A stretch of DNA of 17,560 nucleotides from Actinomycetota bacterium (GTDB lineage Bacteria > Actinomycetota > UBA4738): NCBI GenBank assembly GCA_005888465.1, contig VAYJ01000005.1:1-17560 (forward strand), given 5' to 3'. Positions 14,930 through 17,560 of this stretch are shown here, one piece after another; positions within the stretch are counted from its first letter, which is position 1, and each line of letters starts with the position of its first letter. The position numbers and the translations under genes were made by a program. The notes below the pieces were generated by a model that saw nothing but the letters and a program-made list of their open reading frames with translations, had not been told where the DNA came from and did not search any database.

Positions 14930-15257
14930 GGAACGGGGGCGGTGGGCGCGACCAGGAAGATCCAGATATCCCATGCGACGTGGCTCACGATGAGCGACCC
15001 GATGGGCATCCCCGCGGCCGCCAGGGCCACCAATGGGCGCCGGCAACGCCGGCCGCGCCCACGAGCGTCGGGTTCTCCGAGGCGACGTGCGCCCCCGCAT
15101 ACGCCATGGCGGCGACGGCCGCGGCGCGCCAGCGGCCGGATCGCTCCGAGAGCCGCCGCTGCACGAGGCCGCGCCAGAACAGCTCCTCGGCCGGCCCGTC
15201 GGAGGCCGAGCCACGCGCCGCGAGCCCCAGGCCAACCGGCCGCGCCAGGTCCGTCAT
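14926..15257 (-). pseudogene. Broken CPBP (CAAX-type) intramembrane protease gene
   Basis: The frame starting at ATG 15257 (overlapping the menG stop as ATGA) carries the CPBP first motif GPAEELFWRGLVQRRL and the second-motif region AYAGAHVASENPTLVGAAGVAGAHWW. It then loses sense near 15028 and stops at 14985. The third motif, PIGSLIVSHVAWDIWIFLVAP, continues in a neighbouring frame to a TGA at 14926-14928. Restoring one G at the GGTGG/CCC junction would join the two as GAHWW-ALAAAGMPIGS, so one base is probably missing. The N-terminus is also too short: only about 20 residues (MTDLARPVGLGLAA...) precede the catalytic EE motif, where family members have several membrane helices, which suggests an internal in-frame loss. 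Active members cleave or act within membranes; this copy as read should be inactive. Sequencing error could explain the frameshift. Confidence 0.75.
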
Positions 15258-15988
15258 CCGCTCGCTTTCTTTCGGTCCGTGCCCTGCCGAACGCGCGCGG
15301 TGAAGAGGGTGGCCGTTCCCCAGGTCAGGGGCCGCGCATGGGCCGCCGCGAGCCCGGCGCCCTCGAGGAGGGTGCAGAGCTCCGGAGGGGAGGGGAGCTG
15401 CGCGAGCGACCGCACCAGGTAGCAGTAGGCCTCGCGCCGCTCGATGAGCCCGCCGAGCGCCGGGGCGACGGTCCCGAAGTACGCGTCGAACAACCTACGC
15501 AGTCGGCGGTCCGAAGGCCCGGTGATGTCTAGGGCGACCACCGCACCGCCGGGTGCCGTCACGCGCGCCATCTCACGGAACGCGCCACCGAGGTCCTCGA
15601 GGTTGCGCAGGACGAAGCCGCTCGCCACCGCGCCGAAGGAGGCATCGGCGAACGGCAGCCGGAAGGCGCTCGCCTGGACGAGCCCGGCGAACGGCGCCGC
15701 CGCGTCCCTCGCCCGCGCCAGCATGGCTTGGCTCACGTCGACCCCGACCACGCGGGCCCTTCCTGCCATGAGCGCCCCAAGGCGGCCCGTCCCGCAGCCG
15801 AGGTCGAGGACCCGGGCCCCGGGCGCGGTGGCGTCGGCGACCGCGCGGGCCGCGACCCGCCGCCACCATCGGTCCAGGCCGAGTGAGATGACGTCGTTGA
15901 GCAGGTCGTAGCGCTCTGCGACATCGTCGAACATTGCGCGGATGTGATCCTCTGCGGGTGCCCTGCGGCGGCGTGGGCCAGCGGTCAT
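15254..15988 (-). CDS. menG: UbiE/MenG-type (demethylmenaquinone) methyltransferase
   Basis: The enzyme transfers a methyl group from S-adenosylmethionine to a quinone precursor, most likely demethylmenaquinone. The 244 residues begin with HIRAMFDDVAERYDLLNDVIS (15-35), the family's N-terminal signature. Next come SAM motif I LDLGCGTG (61-68), GVDVSQAML (82-90), and SGFVLRNLEDLGGAFREMARV (123-143) matching the UbiE motif II region. The tail has the expected YCYLVRSLAQLPSPPEL segment (188-204). ATG 15988 follows a minus-strand TACGAT -10-like hexamer by 10 nt with no ribosome binding site, suggesting a leaderless message. It diverges from the NDH-2 gene, which fits a shared menaquinone role. 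Its stop overlaps the start of the broken CPBP gene. It could be another UbiE-family C-methyltransferase, but context favours menaquinone. Confidence 0.85.
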   Translation of the reverse strand: MTAGPRRRRAPAEDHIRAMFDDVAERYDLLNDVISLGLDRWWRRVAARAVADATAPGARVLDLGCGTGRLGALMAGRARVVGVDVSQAMLARARDAAAPFAGLVQASAFRLPFADASFGAVASGFVLRNLEDLGGAFREMARVTAPGGAVVALDITGPSDRRLRRLFDAYFGTVAPALGGLIERREAYCYLVRSLAQLPSPPELCTLLEGAGLAAAHARPLTWGTATLFTARVRQGTDRKKASG

Positions 15989-15998
15989 CTCGGGCCGA

Positions 15999-16008
15999 AT
16001 CGTAGACT
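15999..16008. promoter_or_regulatory. Overlapping divergent -10 elements between menG and ndh
   Basis: The 10-mer ATCGTAGACT reads TAGACT (16003-16008) toward ndh and TACGAT (complement of 15999-16004) toward menG. Each hexamer ends exactly 10 nt before its ATG (16019 and 15988), and the entire gap is 30 nt. Both fit the TAnnnT pattern of -10 elements placed for leaderless or near-leaderless transcription. No convincing -35 is visible on either side. Confidence 0.5.
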
Positions 16009-16018
16009 CGGCCCCGCG

Positions 16019-17283
16019 ATGAGCACGGACCCGGACGCACGCGTACGGATCCTCATCGTGGGCGGTGGCTACGTCGGGCTCTACACGGCGCTCGGTCTCG
16101 AGCGGCGACTGCGCGATGGCGATGCCGATGTCACGCTGGTGAACCCGGATAGCTTCATGGTCTATCAGCCCTTCCTCCCTGAGGCGGCCTCTGGACGCGA
16201 CTGGTTACCGGGACCATCTCGTCGATCGATCCGCCGAGCCGGATGGCGACAGTGGCCCCGACCGACGGCCGGCCATGGGAGCTTCGCTTCGATCAGCTGG
16301 TCGTCGCCCTGGGGTCGGTCGCGCGCGTGCTGCCGGTACCGGGGCTCGCGGAGCGCGCCATCGGCTTCAAGACCGTCACCGAGGCGATCGCGCTCCGAAA
16401 CCAGGTGCTCTCACGGATGGACGCAGCGGAGTCGACACCAGACCCAGACGTTCGTCGGCGCGCGCTCACGTTCCTGTTCGTCGGGGGCGGCTACGCCGGC
16501 GTCGAGGCGCTCGCTGAGCTCGAGGACCTCGCGCGCGATGCGTGCCGCTACTACCGCACGGTCCGGCGCGAGGACATGCGGTGGGTCCTGGTGGAGGCGG
16601 CCTCGACGATCCTTCCCGAGATCGGGCCGGGCCTCGCAGCCTACGCGCTCGAGCGGCTTCGCCGACGCGCGATCGAGGTGTACCTGGACACGCGTCTGGA
16701 GTCCGCCGAGGGCGGGCGCATGCAGCTGTCCAACGGCGAGCGGTTCGACGCCGACACGCTCGTGTGGACGACCGGCGTGCGTCCGCACCCCATGCTCGCG
16801 CGGCTCGGGCTTCCACTGGACGACCGCGGCCGCGTGCCGGTCGATGACCGTCTGCGGGTGGTCGGAGTCGAGGGCGCCTGGGCGTCCGGCGACTGCGCGG
16901 CCGTGCCCGACCTCGCGACCGGAGGGCTTTCGCCGCCGACCGCCCAGCACGCCCTTCGGCAGGCGCGGCGCCTGTCCAAGAACCTCGTGGCCACCCTCCG
17001 AGGCAGGCCGCTCAGGCCGTTCCGCTACCGGAACCTCGGGCAGCTCGTCTCCCTCGGCCGATACAAGGGGGTCGCCCGCGTCCCTGGGCTAAGGCTTCGC
17101 GGCTTCCCGGCGTGGTTCCTGCACCGCACGTACCACGTGGTGCGGGTCCCCACCCTGAACCGGAAGGTCCGGATCATCCTCGATTGGACGGTCGCGTTGT
17201 TCTTCCGCCGCGACGTGGTCCAGCTGGGGTCGCTGCAGCAGCCCAGGGCCCCGTTCATCCAGGCGACCGAACACGACAGTTGA
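16019..17283 (+). pseudogene. ndh: Type II NADH dehydrogenase (NDH-2) gene with a frame-breaking internal deletion
   Basis: Intact NDH-2 is a membrane-associated flavoprotein that oxidises NADH and reduces menaquinone without pumping protons. The N-terminal frame (ATG 16019) gives the FAD-binding loop ILIVGGGYVGLYTALGLE and MVYQPFLPEAASG, then turns to nonsense. From about 16195 a different frame gives TRLVTGTISSID and continues to 17283 with QLVVALGS, the NAD-binding FLFVGGGYAGVEALAEL, VWTTGVRPHP, WASGDCAAVPD and a C-terminal tail LGSLQQPRAPFIQ. Family members normally have about 17-20 further residues between PEAASG and LVTG (usually NxEPRHVVVPLR-like), so roughly 50 bases not divisible by three seem to be missing at 16190-16196. 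A restart at ATG 16243 would lack the FAD-binding domain. It is either a genuine pseudogene or an assembly error; everything outside the junction looks conserved. Confidence 0.8.
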
Positions 17284-17331
17284 GCGGGGGCCGGCCGGTC
17301 CCGGCCTGGCCGCCCTGATCGCAGCGCTCAA
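17280..17331 (+). terminator. Imperfect stem-loop downstream of ndh
   Basis: TTGAGCG (17280-17286, overlapping the ndh stop) pairs with CGCTCAA (17325-17331). Inside it GGCCGG (17290-17295) can pair with CCGGCC (17301-17306). This gives a long GC-rich fold directly at the end of ndh and without a T-run. A terminator role is inferred from position. Confidence 0.4.
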
Positions 17332-17428
17332 GACGGGGCGAGGATGGCGACCAACACGACGCAGCCCCTCTCGGGCCACAGACCTCTCGCCGGGTGACAC
17401 CACGAGCCCATACCCCGACCCGACTCTT

Positions 17429-17480
17429 GCCTCACGGGGTACTGCCACTGGGTGGGGGATCCAATCCCCCATCGTGAGGC
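17429..17480. terminator. Nested inverted repeat near right edge
   Basis: Outer arms GCCTCACG (17429-17436) and CGTGAGGC (17473-17480) enclose an inner hairpin TGGGGGAT (17453-17460), loop CCA, ATCCCCCA (17464-17471). Read on the minus strand, the structure begins immediately after a TAA (17481-17483) that may end a gene entering from the right, so it may be that gene's terminator. The rest of 17332-17428 shows no gene or recognisable element. Confidence 0.4.
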
Positions 17481-17560
17481 TTAGGGAGCAGGGATCGTCG
17501 ACGCGCTCGTGGTGAGATAGGTGACGATGCGGGCGGCGACTGCCCGAGCAAAGGCCCCTC
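17481..17560 (-). CDS. Possible C-terminal fragment of an unidentified gene
   Basis: On the minus strand the frame is open from the window edge for 25 codons (GAFARAVAARIVTYLTTSA, then STIPAP) to a TAA at 17481-17483. Codon third positions are mostly G or C, as in the surrounding genes, and an inverted repeat follows the stop directly. This is too little sequence to name a family, and chance openness over 25 codons is quite possible in GC-rich DNA. Confidence 0.3.
   Translation of the reverse strand, partial: GAFARAVAARIVTYLTTSASTIPAP

Noticed and set aside
17443..17480. A tRNA T-arm-like inner hairpin, and a GCCACTG resembling a piece of the cobalamin riboswitch core.
   Set aside because: The T-loop consensus is only partly met, no D-arm, anticodon arm or CCA-adjacent acceptor stem can be built, and no other cobalamin riboswitch element is present nearby.
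1..17560. Search for CRISPR repeats, insertion sequences, integrases, attachment sites and phage genes.
   Set aside because: No regularly spaced repeats, transposase motifs or target-site duplications were seen; the window reads as ordinary chromosome.

Overview
The window is GC-rich chromosomal DNA (coding strands strongly favour G or C in the third codon position) with many GTG starts, 4-nt ATGA gene overlaps and a lipoprotein of actinobacterial style. DUF2630, a DUF1003 protein, a DUF1028 protein, a TPR/STAND-like protein and a type II NADH dehydrogenase next to a menaquinone-type methyltransferase together suggest an actinobacterium (Actinomycetota), probably a poorly sampled lineage. A related high-GC phylum such as Chloroflexota cannot be excluded. 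I see no transposase, integrase, CRISPR array, rRNA or convincing tRNA.

Layout. (1) 1-519, plus strand: the tail of an unrecognised gene and a DUF2630 gene. They converge, 10 nt apart, on a minus-strand formate-tetrahydrofolate ligase (fhs, 530-2194) whose otherwise conserved motifs differ at several places. (2) 2389-3837: a STAND-ATPase/TPR-like protein whose P-loop has lost its Lys and Thr. (3) 3948-8747, plus strand: an oligopeptide/dipeptide-type ABC importer in the unusual order DppC-like permease, solute-binding lipoprotein, DppB-like permease, DUF1028 protein (Ntn-hydrolase-like). No ATPase gene is present. A perfect 14-bp hairpin separates the lipoprotein from the second permease and a perfect 32-nt palindrome closes the block. 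(4) 8809-10200, minus strand: a secreted BNR/Asp-box protein, divergent from a UvrD/PcrA-type helicase (10339-12387) with a -10 box just upstream of its likely start. (5) 12391-14864, minus strand: a tightly coupled set DUF1003, AlkA-like DNA glycosylase, GNAT acetyltransferase and hemolysin III (PAQR) protein. (6) 14926-17283: a broken CPBP protease gene downstream of an intact UbiE/MenG methyltransferase, divergent from a type II NADH dehydrogenase gene that carries a frame-breaking internal deletion. (7) 17284-17560: two inverted-repeat structures and the possible C-terminus of a minus-strand gene running in from the right.

How they fit together. The importer block probably brings a peptide-like or amide compound into the cell for the DUF1028 protein to act on, using ATPases encoded elsewhere (inference). 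MenG and NDH-2 would make and reduce menaquinone respectively. They diverge from a 30-nt gap holding two overlapping, symmetrically placed -10-like elements, the most striking regulatory arrangement seen here. Three lesions (two in the CPBP gene, one in ndh) cluster within about 1.2 kb, so this part is either decaying or affected by assembly or sequencing errors.
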